Part shown: positions 11,391-26,028 of the stretch, piece after piece
Numbering within the stretch: position 1 is the first letter of the stretch
Layout of the letters: every line of letters starts with the position of its first letter
Assembly: GCA_033063855.1 (NCBI GenBank)
Contig: CP093829.1
Coordinates: 18,755,537-18,819,536, forward strand
Source of the DNA: Smittia aterrima
Taxonomy: Eukaryota > Arthropoda > Insecta > Diptera > Chironomidae
Length of the DNA: 64,000 nt
Direction of reading: 5' to 3'
Notes under the pieces: generated by a model
Seen by the model: only the letters and a program-made list of their open reading frames with translations
What the model was told of the DNA's origin: nothing
The model's database searches: none
Translations under genes and position numbers: made by a program

Positions 11391-14300
11391 TATCAATTTT
11401 TTCCATTCGGTCACTTTCATTATATTTCACTTTTTCTCGAAATATTTTTTTCTTATTCGAATTTATTTTCTTTTAGATTTTCTATTTCACGTAAAAATTT
11501 ATTTCCTGGCCAGATCAATCGATCGTAATATCCTTGATTAACTTCTTTAAACTACAAAGCAAACAATGAAAAATCACAAACTAAAATCTCCGTGACGCAC
11601 AACAATATCTGTCCGAATCAGAAAGTGAACTAAAATTAGCATTAAAAATTATTATGCTTTATGCTTTTTTAACAAACACCATAATCATTAACCATCACAT
11701 GCGCAGGCAGATGGACTACAACGACATCGGCAACAGCGAACCCGAAATCTCTCTCTACACAAGAGACCATCCGAGAGAAGAAATTCTGTTTCACATCTTT
11801 GGGAAGATTAAAAAGGCAAGATAAGGAAAGGAATAAAGAAGTTTTTATTTTTACCAACAAGAGAAATCATTTTACGTTGTTCTTGATGAGCGAGGAAAGT
11901 GTGTGATCGCAAAAAAGCTCTCACAAACACCACAGTCGAACGAACCTCGTTGTCCCTTCGAAGCCGAATTCGTTTGCCTGTTTGCTGTTGTTTTAACAAA
12001 CACAGAGACGAAAGGCGAAGGTGAAAAGTGAGAAACGACAACATTTCATAATTAATGACTGCAAAGCATTAATGATTGTTTCAGGTAGAAGATTATTAAC
12101 GGTCAGTTTGTTGTATGGCAAATGACTAAGAATAATTTTGAGAATAAAGACGAAAAAAGAATTGAAGCGAAAGACGAACGCTCGTTCGATTAAAGAACGT
12201 GAAGGATGTTGAACGAGACCCCTCCCAACTTTTTATGCTCGCTTTGTTTATTTTATTCTCATAAAAAGACGATCTACAACAAAAGCCACCAAATTCTGAG
12301 CTCAGAACCAATCAGAGGAACGGATGATCGTTCTTACTCAATTGTGCTTTTCTCTTCTTATGTTATTTTAAAGTCAAAACGAGGCAACGAGAAGAAAGAA
12401 TTAAATTGAAAACCAACAATTTCTTTCCTCTTCTCTCGCTTTAAGGGGGCACGATCTCGATCGGATGGAGCGTCTGTGGGAATGGACGACTGTGTATTGC
12501 GTAAGCGAGAGCTCTCGTGGTAACCAACACGTTTCATAGGATTCCAGTATGATCCAAAGAGCGCGGTCGCTACATAATCAGCCAATGATTGTGCAGCATT
12601 TCTCGGATTGAGGTTTCTCGTTTCTCGTTATCCAGGCACTTGATCCACTTTTCACCGCCCGAAAACATACAAAGCGATGAGCATTCGAAAATGTGAAACG
12701 TTTACGATAATCACTAATAAGATGCAAACATTCCATGAATAAATTACTGCGTCAAGCGCGTTCGTCTCGTTTTCGAGAAGAGGCAGACAGACTGAGAGAG
12801 CCTTCCGCAATTCCATTACAGCAACAAGGTCATTCGGATGATGTTATGTTTTCACATATGCGAAGCCATTCAACTAGACATTTGGACTCCGACGTTCAAT
12901 CAATCTGTTTTCCCCTTCCTTTCTTTCTTTCTCTCTGCTCGCGTATTAATTACACCCAACGTGGCTTTCGGGCATCGTCAACGACGAAGATCGTCAGCTT
13001 ACAGTTAACCAAATAACACAAAAAAAAAGTGAAAAAATAATTCAGAATCAGCATCGACAGAACGTGAACAGAGCAAAAAGAAGTTCGTCTCTCGACTCGC
13101 CACTGAAACTTGATATTTTTCTCTTTGATCTTTATTGAAAAATCATAAATATTAAGAAGTCTCTTTCGTCGTTGTCGTTGACAGAAGAAGAAGTTTCTTT
13201 CCGACAAAAGAAAAGTAAAGAATATTATTTATTAAAACATCAAACCTCATTGCACATGAGAAACTTCATGCGAAAAGCGATCTCTGCTGACATTAAATCC
13301 GAAGCGACATGAAAGTCATGTAAAGCTTTGTGTCGCTGTGCTCGGAATGAAAACGAAATGAGATTCATTAGCTCGTATTAATGTCCACAAAACTGCATTT
13401 AGCGTCGTCTCTTCAAACGGAGGGAGAAGAGAATCGAATTGAAATTCGATCTTTGCAGTTAAGACAAAAGACTTGTGAGTTAATAAAGGTTAATGCAGAC
13501 GTACAAATCGTTTTCTGTTGGGAATCGAAAGCAATCCGAGCGGAAATGGAATGCAGTTTGAATTTCTGGAATATTTCTTGTGTGAACATTTTCTCGTTTT
13601 GCAAAAATTCACAATATGACGATGATGATGAGGATGACCCACAAAGCACGTGTCTTCGATCTGCTCTAAAGCCTTTGTCGATCGATACAATCGAAGAAGA
13701 TTTTATTACAAAAGAAATTTTTTTTTTAGAGAAAATACTGTGGAAGAAAGGCAAAGGAGAAGTAACCAGATCTGTGGACATCATCAACTCGATTCTTTTC
13801 ATAACATCTTTGAGATCTTCCCTTTCTTCTTTCGCTTGAAACTGGACAGCGAGACAAAGGAGAGCTTAAACATGTCAGAGGTCATTGTGCATAGGCAGAG
13901 TCTCATAATAGACCCGTCGCCTTTTCTCTCTCTCTCTCCTCCATGTGATGCTTCTTCGGGAGTGTGAGTGGAGATTATCTTCAGCAGACAGCTTGGCTCC
14001 AGCAATTGTAAAAGAAATGAGAAGGAGATTCATTTGAGTTGGCCGGCCGAACGAATGTTAAGAAGCATCTCGATGACGATGTCTTTTGAAAGCAAAGGCT
14101 GGCAAAGTAGCGAAAAGAAGAAACTATCGAAAAGCTGCTCAACTCACAACACACATGCTCACTCACAAGCATCAAATGACATTCGCCTTTTGTACGGTAC
14201 ACATTTTGAATAATATGGAAAAGAGATTTGAATATTAATAACGGCAAAGTGGTTTTCGTGTTTGTTTCTGGTTTCTCCCCCCGTTCCCAGCTCCGACAAC

Positions 14301-17300
14301 TCATACGCGCATATATGAAACAATAATGATGTAAAATTAAAAGTAAAAAATATTTCTCCTTGCGATTTCAAATCGAGAACGATAAATTTAATTTTTAATT
14401 GCCTGACAACGTTCCGCTGACAACTGCGATGCTGCAATTTTTCCTTCTCTCGTCTCTGCGATTCTAAAGAGTTTCTGCCTTGCGGCTCGCTCGTATTTGC
14501 ATACGCAACTTTGATATTATTTCTTCTTTTATTGTTGCATCGAAAGTGGAGGTGCAATCGATTGACATCACGTCGATCCCGAGCTCGAGAAGTCTCAAAG
14601 CGAAAAGATTTTGCTTTCAAAGAAGTAAATCCTCTCCTTCACTCGAGCCATGTGTTCAATCTCTCATTACATAAACTAAATACTAAAAAAATGTTTTTTC
14701 TTTCTTTTCTTTTATTAACTTGCAACAATCGGATATTCTAGAAACTTTGTGCCTCACTCCAAACAAAACTCGTAATTTTTTTTTGCACTTAAATAAAACC
14801 AGCGGCGTTGAATTGAAATGATTTTTTTTAGCAACGGAGAAGCAGTTGAACGCAGTTATCGAGAGAGTTGGACTTTGAAGCGCGGATTGAGGTGAAAGCA
14901 AGAATCTTTTTTTTTTGTGAGGGAAAAGTGGCAAGTGAAGGTCTCGAGCGACTTGACTTTAAAGAGAAATGACATTGAACTGAAGTCAGGAGTTGAAAAA
15001 CTTTATTCCGCGTCTCGAATGTTTATTAGCTCCTACTCACACGATTTCAGAAACTCTGATTAACATTTTAAACAAACCTTCATCACTGTTTTTGTTTGTT
15101 TAAACTTTAAATTTAATATCAAGTGAATTAAAGACAACGATCGTCAAGAAACAACAAAATAAATTTCAGGTAATCGTTACGAGAGGAACAACCAAATACA
15201 GAAGGAACAAACTACTTTAAAATTATGATTTCCTTTTGAATAAATTTATGATCACAAGTTCTCGGAGAGTTCGCCCCCATTGACAGAACACAAGCGTTGA
15301 GCAATTAGATTCTCTTTTCTCCTAGCTTTTCGGTTATAAAATAAACAATTAGTCAAATTTATAAGCATATTAATTAAATTGACTGACTTTAATGGCAGTT
15401 AAGGTGAAGCATTAGAGAGAAGAAAGAAAATTTCTTTGAATTTCTCGTCTTGTTTAAACATCTTCGCCTCCTCTTTCTTATCCCCGAGAAAATCAAAACA
15501 AGCAATCGAGAATGATTTTAATTACTTTAATTGGTGATTCAAGTGAGGAAAATGAGAACTTGGAAGTTGAAAACTTAATCCAGGCTCGAATCGAAAGTTT
15601 TTTTTTCGGGAGATTTTCAAATCAAACAAAGAATTAAGAATGAACATTAAACATCGATTCGAGTGAAAGAGATTTCGTAATCTCTTAAATGTGAGTTACC
15701 ACGTGTAGCTCGCGATCGATTTCCGAGCGACTGTACTTGGTCTCGAAAGGCGAAGGAGGAAGTATTAGGAAGGCGATTATTGTCTCAATAAACAAATCCG
15801 CAACACCTTCACTAGCAGAAATCCCTCGAGCAACAACAAATGAGTTATAGCACAAAGGCTAAGATAACAAAAACCGTAGGCCGAGCGAGAAAAGAGGGAA
15901 AGGTTGTTGTTCGAGTCCTTCGAGCGTAATAAAACAATTGTATTATAAACTAATCGGAATTTCCTGTCATTGCTGGATCAACCAGATTTAGTTTTACATC
16001 ATCTGTGAATGAATTTTTGGCATGTTCGAGCTAGCCATAAAGAGCTGCTCACTCAGATGTTGTTTGAAGACGACTTGTTTACTTTCACACCTTTTTCCAC
16101 ACGCAAAATTTTTCTCAAAAACAATTTTTCTGCTTAAACTCGCTTAGAGACAAAAGAAACATCTTTTTTTTTCTGCTCGCTGGGCAGAGGCGAACCGAAC
16201 TGACTGGGGCGAATGCCTCCGTCAGACAAAACCTGTTCCTCTAAATCTCAACGTTCATGCGTTTTTCAGGTTTAACATTTTATGAGCGTTAAAAGTGTGT
16301 AAATATTTTTTTCCTTTATCATTCAGCTGAGCATGAGACCCAATTTGACTGGAGGGAAATGACGTGTGCACAGCGAGAAGTGAACAGCATCGTCGAGAAA
16401 CGAGTTTTCTTAATTTAATGAATACGAATACAGTTGAAGATATTCACGATAATCGCGAATCGCGTTCGCTTATATAAAAATAGCCAAAGCGCTAACTTCG
16501 CATCGCTCTTCGTGTCGATGAGACAAAAGAAATAAAGAAAGACTCTCTCGCGAGTGTTCTCCACTGAGTCGGCTGCGGCCAAGACCAGTAGCACATAAAG
16601 AAGAATCAACATTTAACAATCTTTAAGTTCAGTAAATACCACGAGATGTCCCAATATTAATTAATTAAATAATTTCTTTTTGTCATTTGCTCGCTTCACG
16701 ATGTTTGCCTTTCCATATCGTCATTGTCTCTTTGCCCACTCGTTCGCTGTCTTTCAACTTAATTTCCATCGAATGGTTTGAAAGTTTTTTTTTTCGCTTC
16801 GAGAAAGAGTTTATCTTCAAATCGAAGCGACGAGCGATAAGGAATGCAGTAGCAGAAATAAAACGAGATTAAACTTGATCTGGATTTCATAAAAGAAAGA
16901 AATATTTATGCTGTTCGCGTTCTGTTTTCCGAATGGAATGTTCAACTTCTGACTCAACATCTGAAGTTGATCATCATCGTTAAGCTTCTTCTCCTCGCGA
17001 CCAGCATTGTTCAATTGAGAGATAAATTTACCAGGATGTGGATTTTCATCGTCGCCGACAATGTAATATCGCTTTATTAAAGTTATTTTTTTCCACTCTT
17101 CATCATCGCGCTTGCAGAAAACACAAAACCCGTTTGATCACATTCTTTGTGACGTATTTTAGAAGCAAAAAGAATCTTTTATTGGTCGCTGATTTATGAC
17201 ATTCAGCACCTGGTGTACAGCGAATGAGAAACAAAACAAATGTGAGTGGACAATGTCTTCTGCGAGGATTCAATTAATAACTCTTCTCACTCGGACAAGA

Positions 17301-20300
17301 ACACGCGATGCTATTTAAGCGAATGATCAACGGGCGAATAAAGTTTTTTTTTTGGTGATGTTGCGACAAGTTTATAGTGCGATACGTTTTATGGTCTTAC
17401 AGATATTTTGTTCCGAGTAATAAAAATAAACTCATTATTCAAATTCATATCTAGTTTCAGCAGGGCCTCGTCTCGAAATGACATCACCCGTCAGTCGAAG
17501 CGAAATTTCACTCAAGCTGTCGATTGCTGTCTCAATCGCAATCAGATTATTCATTAGAGATTTATTTTTAGAATCACATATTTTACGCAAATGTCGTTAT
17601 GTGCACTCAAAGACCTAAACAATGAGACAATCGTGTCAGATATCTGATTCAATTTTCAATTAAGGTGTTTGTTATGCAAATAATGCAATTAAGTCGAATA
17701 ATTTTTATCGCTCGTTCGAATCGATTCGATCAAACATGAGAATAAATTATTTGAGATTCGAGAAGACTTCTTTTCACAAGAAACCATAACCAACGCTCAC
17801 TTTACAAATCAAATCGACTGCAATTGCAAAGTGACGGAAAATTACTATGAAAATCAATTGAGAAAGAGCCGCCCACGATCCGATTCATCTGAAGTTTCAC
17901 TTGGAGAGTTGAGCTTGCTTATTTTATTTTATTACCAGACCGTAGTAAATAAAATACTCGAATTTCGAATTTATTTAAATTCCTTCATGTTGTAAGTCTC
18001 TCTCTCTCTCACTCACTCACTTCGCTTAAAAGTGATCGCAAGACGACGAAGTAAAATCCAGCGCACAACAAGAGAAGACGATGGGGGGAAAAGCGAAAAA
18101 TGAATTTAATTTCATCTTTTAATTTTCTTTTAAACTGACTTGTTCACTTTTTATTATCATTTTCATGATCGTGACAAGAATGTTGAGGGAGAGAGAGGGA
18201 GATGAAACAATGCTTCTCGATTTTGCAATGTTCGCGTTGAGTTCGCCTTTTTGTCATTTCATAAGAGGAGAATGGATTTGTAAGGCGGAGGTAGACATTG
18301 ATTCTTTATGTCATTTAGACCTTCCACTTATTGGGTAATTAAAAAGATTTTTCGTTCTCGACATTCCATTTAATCTTTGCTGTTACTTCGAAGGTCTCGT
18401 TGTTGCTGCTTCAAAATTCCAACTCTCTCTCTCTCTACTAGCACGCGCATCTCGTTAAAGCAGCATCTCCTCCTCGGCAGGTTCTACTTGCATCGCATTT
18501 TTATCAATGGAATGATGTTGTTGTTACTCGCTTTTTGTATCAGTTTCATTACAAATGCGCATTTTAAGAAGCCATTCGAGATGCTTGTAAAACCGAACAA
18601 CTGGACGAAAGGCAAGAAGGAAGCGGGCAACAAGAGAAACAATCTGATTGATGGATGGCATCTCTCATTGAATGGATATTTTTCAGCGTTGCGAGACGAC
18701 TTGGACTCGACGGAATTTTTGCTGCAGTGAAGAGAATCATTTCGAGGAACGCGCTAAGTATCGTCTTAAATTGCTCGATCCGTTTCGGAAGACGATGAAG
18801 ATCGAACAATAAGTCAATAACAAAAGCGTTCCGAAGTTAGCTTCAAAGCAAACGAAAGGGGCGAACGATCGAAATTCAAACAACAACATCATCATTAAAC
18901 ACACAAAAGGATGAATGTACTCGGCGAAGCATCCGCGGCGCGAGAGAGATCATCTCGAAGTGTATTGTGAGTCCATTAGCGAGACAATTGCATTGCGTTC
19001 CGCAACGGAATTGATTTGACGGTCAATTTTAAGGCTGTTTATACTTTTATGAGACTTCTTCTCATCTCTTTCGGTTCTTTTTTTTCACTCGAACGTCGTT
19101 CGAATTCTCGGAGAATTTAATTACAAGTCGCTCTTCTCCTTTGCGAACGCACGACTAAACTTTTAATTGAAAGACAAACATCTCTTATGATACGCATTTG
19201 TTGATCGACGATGGTTAGTGCCGACAAGTGCAGGTGCTTTGTGTAGTTTGAACATCCCATTTCCCTCCTTCCCTCAAGAACGTAGTTGACGAACAAAGTC
19301 AAGAAAAGAAACTTTTTTTTTCGAGTGGAAAAATGTTTGGAGTGTGGATAAAACATGAAATGAATTGTAAGTGCTCGAGGCATCATCGAGAACGTCTCTC
19401 TGTCTCTCTTTGCGTTTAAAACGATCGGCATCAGTTTCCAGTTCTTTTTCATGTTTTATATTTGCAATCAAGCGCAAGTTGAGACTTTTCCTCGTTTAAT
19501 GACAAAAATATTGCTTCTCTTACCTTTTTATTTTAAATTGCTACTCTCGACTGACAGAATCTTAATGAAAATGGAATACTTTAATGTTAAATGTTGAATA
19601 ATAAACACAAAGCTCCACAAAGCGCTTCGGATGCGGTTGATAAAGTTAAATAGAGATTTTCTCTCTTCGTCAGCTTCGACGAGTCGTCGTTTGTCGTTTC
19701 GTTCGGTAGTGAATTGAAGTTGATGTTTCGATTAGTTCGGCACGTTATTTGAGGGTCAGCAAAGCGTAAGAGCTTCAAGTGTTGTTTGACGAAGGTTCTC
19801 TCGTTTCACTAAGCACACATTACTCTTTCATTGAAAGCCGCCGCAGTAAACGTTCACTCTTCAAATCTGATAATACAAAAACTATTTTTCCTTCTTCACT
19901 CTAAGTCGAAGACTTGCTTCTTTATTTTTATTATTTTTTTTTTATCTTTATTTTTCGCTGTTCGCGAATGACCCACAAAATATTTTTATTACACTATCAA
20001 GAGTAAATGTTACATCGCCGTGTCATTACAAAATATTTTTCTTTCTCTCTCCTCACTTGGTTGTCCCGCAAAAATTCACGAAACAGAATTGATTATCAGC
20101 AATGACAGATACTTTCGTTAATGCCACTTGTCGTGAGCTTTCTACTCTCGAAAATAATTCATCGGCGGCTCGCTTTACTTTAATATCTTTGCAGTTATTC
20201 TTGATTTGAGTCGATCAAGTGATAGTTTGTGCACTTTTTCAGTTTGTAAAGTTTCTTCAACTTCCGGAAGCAATTATTTCTCTTGTGAGTTACGTTTCCT

Positions 20301-21707
20301 TGCGGCTGCTGTTGCTGCTGCTGTGGAGTTTCTTTCTCTTTATAACTCTGTATTCCAATCAACGATAGCACAATACTTTTGAGTTGCATTAAAGGAGTAA
20401 ACATTTTCTGAAGCGTTTGTGGTGTCTCTCGCACAACTCTGATCGAATTTCATGAAACGTTTTTCATCGATCGGTTCTTCTCTTCCTTTCATTCGCGCTC
20501 ACTGGCGAGCTCGATTAACTTCACAGTAGGTTACCGTTGTGCACTTGTTTGCTTGTTGCTTCAAGCGATCGCTTTATCAAAAAGCAATTGTTTGTAGCAG
20601 AAACAGCTCGCGTAAGTATTTTTATTTTATTTCCTTTTTATCATTTTTTAATCAATTCGAATGTGAGAAAAAAGTTTCATTTTCGCCTTGGAAATTTTTC
20701 TCCGGCCCGCGCGCGGAGTCTCTCTTGATCGCTCGCGAAAGAAAAGTCGTTTCGAGGCAGTAAAAAAATTATTTAAATCGTTAAATCGTTTCACTTTTTC
20801 TTCTCTTTTCCAATGCCTCACATTTTAGTGTTTAAAGTCACTTTAAAATATATTTTCACGTTTCACGTTGTCACAAGCATTGAAAGCTCTCTTTCTTTCT
20901 TTTTTCTCCTTTTGCGCTACTGCTGCTGCTGTTACTGTCACGAATAATTGTTGGTGCAGCAATTAATTCATCAATCAAAATTAATCTAATTTACACTTTA
21001 CGCTCGCCACAGTCTGCGACACAAAATGCCTTTTTAAACATTCATTAACTCGTTTTAATTGCCCACAATTGACATTAAATTATTGGCTATCATATTTAAT
21101 CACACTCAGGCATTGAAAATTGCTTCAAATCTCTGCTCAATGTCTCCAATGTCCGACAGAGAAACTCACTGCTAATCAACTTTTAAATCGTCTCTTTCCT
21201 TTCCGCTGCTCTCTATAAAACTTCCAGCACAAAATTTTTTTTTATATTTTTTAATGAAGAAAAAAAAATCTTTAAGAAAAATCGTTTTCGTATCTTTGAT
21301 GCTCAGCGATCAACTCTCTACTGTTTTTTTAAATCTATCATTTAATAAAGTTGGTGGATTTAAGAAAAAAAAAATGAAACTACAGAAACGTCTCGTGTAT
21401 GTATGAAGTGTTTTAATGAAACAAAAACATATATAAAGGCTTTCAAAGAGTCGTCGTCGTCGTGCACAAGTAGAAACTATAAGTAATCAAGCGAGGAAAA
21501 ATATCTGAGCTTCCACACCACTCACATACACACAGAATCCGACTCGAGTGTGTTTTGCCTGCTTTAATATTAAGTTGTTCAACACTCGCGCAACTTTTCG
21601 CTTGGAGATTTTTTTTCTTTGCTTTATGAATTTTTGACACACAAATGAAGTGGAGGATACTCGAGTCGAGTGCAGAGGAATGCGGCTTTAACTGGCTTTA
21701 CGGATGA

Positions 21708-21803
21708 TATCGAGTTCTCTCAGAACGCTGATAACACGCGCTCGGCTATCGACATTCGCTCGATATCGAGACTTTCGCATGCTGGTATCGAGTCTCGATA
21801 TCG
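21708..21803. promoter_or_regulatory. Dense CGATA/TATCG cluster, candidate insulator or enhancer
   Basis: Seven copies of CGATA or its complement TATCG fall within 96 bp (starting at 21708, 21747, 21761, 21764, 21786, 21796 and 21799). Two of them form the palindrome CTCGATATCGAG. By chance about 0.2 would be expected. In Drosophila, BEAF-32 binds clustered CGATA in boundary elements and DREF binds TATCGATA (established knowledge). Here the cluster lies between the dpp side and the housekeeping block at 26 kb, a sensible place for a boundary. The function is inferred. Confidence 0.35.
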
Positions 21804-24800
21804 AGAGGAGAAAAAGTATTTTCGGACCTCTCGGCCTGTGAATGTATGTTAAATGTATGAATTTACATTTTTGTTTTCTTCTTCACTCGAAAAACTGGAC
21901 ACACAAAGCTCCGCTCGCGCGCACATTCCTGAAAATCAAGAAAACTTAGTTTTTTTTTCGTTTTCTTCTTCTTTCCAATCAAACTTTAGGGTTTTACAGG
22001 TTTTTCTTCTCTTTTTGACTTCTCGAGCTTATCTGAGATTTCAGCGGAGGAGACTGCAAGTTGCTAATTAGTCGATGAAGACACGCAGCACACAGCAACA
22101 ATTCGATTAAAGCTTCACTGATCTAAAACGGTTATAAATTCTCTCGCTGCTCTCCGTTTCTCGAAGCTCATCGTGTGTGAGTGTTAAGTCAGGTTTTTTC
22201 TTTCAAAGCGATCGATTGATTTTGTCAAACCGCAGTTTAATGAAAAGCGATTAAATACAATCGCGATAGTCGCTTCGTCGATGGCTTTGGGTTAATAGAG
22301 AGATTCAACAGCTTGCAACGAACTCACACTTGACGACGATGTGAAGATGAAAAGTTGAAGGGGAAGACGAAGAAGAAGAAACCACCGCCAAGACACGATA
22401 ATCAAAGAAAGAGTGACAAACTGAAAATTAGGGTTAAATGAAGTTTCGAGTTCGGTGATTAATATGCGCGCTGCTTAACAAACAGCGTAAGAGTGGTAGC
22501 CGAAGAGAAAGGAGCTCTTGTCGGCAATGAATTTTGATAAAACTCGGAAGAAACTTGAATTTGAAACTCTTTTTTTTCTTCTCATGTCGTCGATTAGCTT
22601 TGGAAAGAAATTTTTATTTTAATTTCAATCTGCGCAGCCGGTGAAAAGCTCAAACTTTTATGTTTTCTCGCAACTCGCCTGCGGTTGTTACTTCTTTCCC
22701 ATGAAACCTCAACAAGGCTTGCGACAAGAACAAACGATCTGACAGTCGAGAAGACTACCTTAGAGTAAAACGCAAAAAACGAGATAAAATGCGGAATGCA
22801 AACAACTTCAGTTAAACCTCCTCGAGTGTAAACATGGCAAGAGCTGTGAATTGCTAAACCCGAACACAAAGCTATTGAATTAGGTAAGAGAGCTTCGACA
22901 ACAAACGACGTCTTGAATTGACATTGAATGGAATGAGGTAAAGTCTCGAAAAGCGATTTGACGAGACACGTTGGTGCCTGCTGTAAAATGAATGTGATGG
23001 TTTCTTTTTGTTGCCGTTTTTTTTTGTGTTTGCTTGAACGATGAAGCTTTTCGCGTAACCAGAGAAGAAATAAACAACGTTAGAACGACGTGACAAGTGA
23101 GCAGACAAATTCATCAATCACGTTTTCTTGATGCTTGCGAGATTTTGAGGAATTTTGATCGCCCATGGAGGCTACGTCGTCCAAGGTTTTCGTCCAATTA
23201 AGATCAGAACTTCTTGCGAGATATGCGAGGGTAAACGTTTGGTCACGTTCTCTTGAATCTTTCTGCAGCTTCGTTTGCATCGTCTCCTTAATTACCATGA
23301 GAAACTTTCTAATTTTCATTTGCTCGCTTCTGCTTTATTATGACAGTGTTGCATTAATTGTAATTTGAGATTTACCAGGAACACAAGCCGAGAGTCTACG
23401 TGAAGCTTTCCAGGAACGAGTTTATGGCTCTGCGGATTGCTTGAGAAATGATCATCTGACAGCAGTGGCATTAAAGTAATGATGCAACAAATAAAAAATC
23501 GAGTTGCCTTCTCTATTTAGGACTGAGAGTGTTCATTGAAATTATAATAAATGAAACTGAAAATGCTGTATTGAGTGTTCGAAGCGCAAAGCAAACAAAG
23601 CAATTTGTCACTTTCAGCTGCAATGCAAATTGTTTACGAACATTTCGAAAGACCTCCGACCTCTCCGCTGTTTACAAAACTCATCAGATTTGATTACAGT
23701 CACATAGTCGTAGCTCGAGAATCGAATATAAAACGAGCAAAGATCTTAATTCATTCATTTACGTTTAACGACTTCTCATCGTCAAAAAGAGGAATCTCCA
23801 ACTCTTAAATGTAAATAATCGCGTGACTTTGTAAGATCTTAGCTTAAGTCAATATTTTGCAGTGGAAAATTCTTCCACCTCTCCACGAAAAAAAACTTAA
23901 CGACGTCAATTAGTCTAGCTGAAACCAATTATAACCAAATCAGCATTGCACATTGAGAGACGAAAAGCCGGAAGCTTGGATGTGTGTGCGGGAGCTTATA
24001 ATTAATTACTTAAACGCTTCACGCTTCTGTTCCTTATCGCTTTAAATTCATTTGCGAAAAAGAAACAGCTTAAACGTTTTGACGACAAATCGTCTGGGGA
24101 AATAGTTTTTCCCCGTCTCACTCACTTACCAGTTGGCGATCACATCTAATAAATCACGATGAGATGTCGACGAGAGATGGAAAATTAGATTCTTTTGAAA
24201 TCACTCGAGTGTTGACTTAGATTTATTGCCTTATTGAATTAATGAGGCTTCGGTTGATAACGTTTGTTGTTCTGAGTTTTTCCTCCTCTTCGCCAAGCGG
24301 AGCTTTCCGCTGCTCTGAGCTGTAAATCAACACGAGAAGGAACTATCATCACAATTCGAGTGCAATTATGTTCAACTGACGTCGCTGTCTCTTTTACGAC
24401 CGTCATAAACTAACTTCACATTCACTTTTAATTGAATGAAATTTAAATTACAACTTTGAGGCGAGTTCTCGCGAGACGAGACTTCTGAGCCGGGCGGAAA
24501 GAGTCACTAACACTCTCATCAGATGACACCGAAAAACCGGATATGAATCAATTAATTGTCTGTTCAGATTCGCGTTTTCTGCTTTTCGCCGAAAGAAACT
24601 ATGACATCACACTTTCGAGTCGTCGTGATAACTGCGCAAAGCGCTCGCGAGAAAACAAAATAAACTTTTTTCTTTGCTTCCAGCTTTGATAATAGCTTGA
24701 ACTTTAATGACTCGCAAGTGGAACATAATGTTAATTATCAAACTTCTCGTTACGAAAAGCGTGCCAGCGAAATCAAGTTGAGAATGAGAGAGAATTAATT

Positions 24801-25999
24801 TTTCTACTCGAAAAGCGCGCAACAAGCAAAGAGAAAAAAAAGTTTGGCAATCATTGAATAAATTAACAAAAACTTTTGACCGTGAAATTGCAGCCACTGA
24901 ACTTGCCGCTGATAAACGAAAGTTAACTTTAGATTTGACGTTCAATTCACACGAGAAATGTCAAACTTTTTATTTACCAGTTTTCTCAATTTATTTAACA
25001 AATTCTTGCGAAAAACGATCAAACTACGAAGTTATAAATCCAGTTTCACACTTCTCAGGATTTATTTTTAGACGGATTTGTTCTTTCGAAGATTATTTGA
25101 AGCATTCTCAGTCACAATGATCCAGGTGTGCTTAACCTAAATCAAAGGATATTAAAGAATAATTTGATTGAGTTGAAAACTCCTGAAGATCTTGTCGAGA
25201 ACAAATCTTAAAGCAGAAGAGTTGTTTGGATAATGTCTGAGCAAAAAAGAAACTTTAAAGGTTAAGAACCTGCGTTCCCCGTTGATCTTAGCAACTCATA
25301 GTCGCACATCTGCCTTGAGACACTCCTCCAACTTTAATCGGACCTGCTAAAAATCCAAATAAGCTATCTTTCTGTCTCGAAAAAAAAAATCACGCGAGAA
25401 TCAAGTTCAAGGCGCAATTTATTCTTCAGAGCGAACTCGATCGTTTCTGCATGGCGAGAATGAAAATTGTAGCAGATATGATCATCGACAAGATCGACCG
25501 ATAGGCGATGTCACTAGGCAATAAATTCCGAATAATCTCGGATTTCTCATCGTTGTGCTAGCTGTACGGCCACATTGTCCACCTGAAGTTGAAACAAACA
25601 CCTGTTCGTTGAATGTGGCGGAGCAGATCGTCTTCATCGGCCACGAGAATAAATTTTTTTATTCTTTATTTATATGCAATAAAGTCGATGGCAAGAAGTA
25701 GAGAACGTTTTTCTCCGTCGTCGTTCGTTTGTTCGGTGGGAAAAAAGTTGAAAAGTGAGTTTGGGGAAGAATCGAGATGTGGCGATTATTACAATCGTCG
25801 TCGAAGATGTTTTTTTTTTCTTTTTGAAAAAATTCCATTGCAGACTTTATGTCTTTGCCATCGATCGGTCCGTCGTAGCTGCTCAATGAGGAGAAGAAGA
25901 AAATCTTCTTTTATGAAGAGATTCTATCGTCGCTGGCTGATAGTCAATCGATTAAAGAATTATCAAAAAAAGATTTTTGTGTAAACATGTCGTCATAGT

Positions 26000-26028
26000 T
26001 TTATTATTAGGATGAACAGAAATTTATT
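26000..26028 (-). terminator. Polyadenylation signals of the glycerate kinase gene
   Basis: Two minus-strand AATAAA hexamers (26023-26028 and 26000-26005) lie 50-80 nt past the stop codon at 26081, the usual distance for 3' end formation. Confidence 0.5.

Noticed and set aside
13381..13839. 152-codon plus-strand frame with an Asp-rich run
   Set aside because: The opposite strand is equally open across the same DNA; it is low-complexity, has no domain, and no splice or promoter support.
14159..14620. 153-codon minus-strand frame
   Set aside because: No family resemblance, basic low-complexity composition and overlap with frames on both strands.
15841..15930. Possible tRNA gene (TTCGAGTCC near 15915)
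   Set aside because: No A-box at the right distance and no acceptor-stem pairing.
16415..16612. 65-codon minus-strand frame starting like a signal peptide (MLILLYVLLVLAAADS)
   Set aside because: After the hydrophobic start the sequence is not coherent, the start context is poor and no good donor follows. It could be a first exon, but I cannot support it.
18377..18730. 117-codon plus-strand frame
   Set aside because: Low-complexity hydrophobic and serine-rich translation of CT-rich DNA with no recognisable domain.
20195..20434. 79-codon minus-strand frame with six Gln
   Set aside because: The Gln run comes from a CTG/CAG microsatellite; no other coding evidence.
22133..22139. TATAAAT as a promoter
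   Set aside because: No Inr at 30-31 bp and no gene downstream on that strand that I can support.
25613..25984. 123-codon plus-strand frame
   Set aside because: Arg/Ser/Phe-rich translation next to the glycerate kinase 3' end; no similarity and no splice context.
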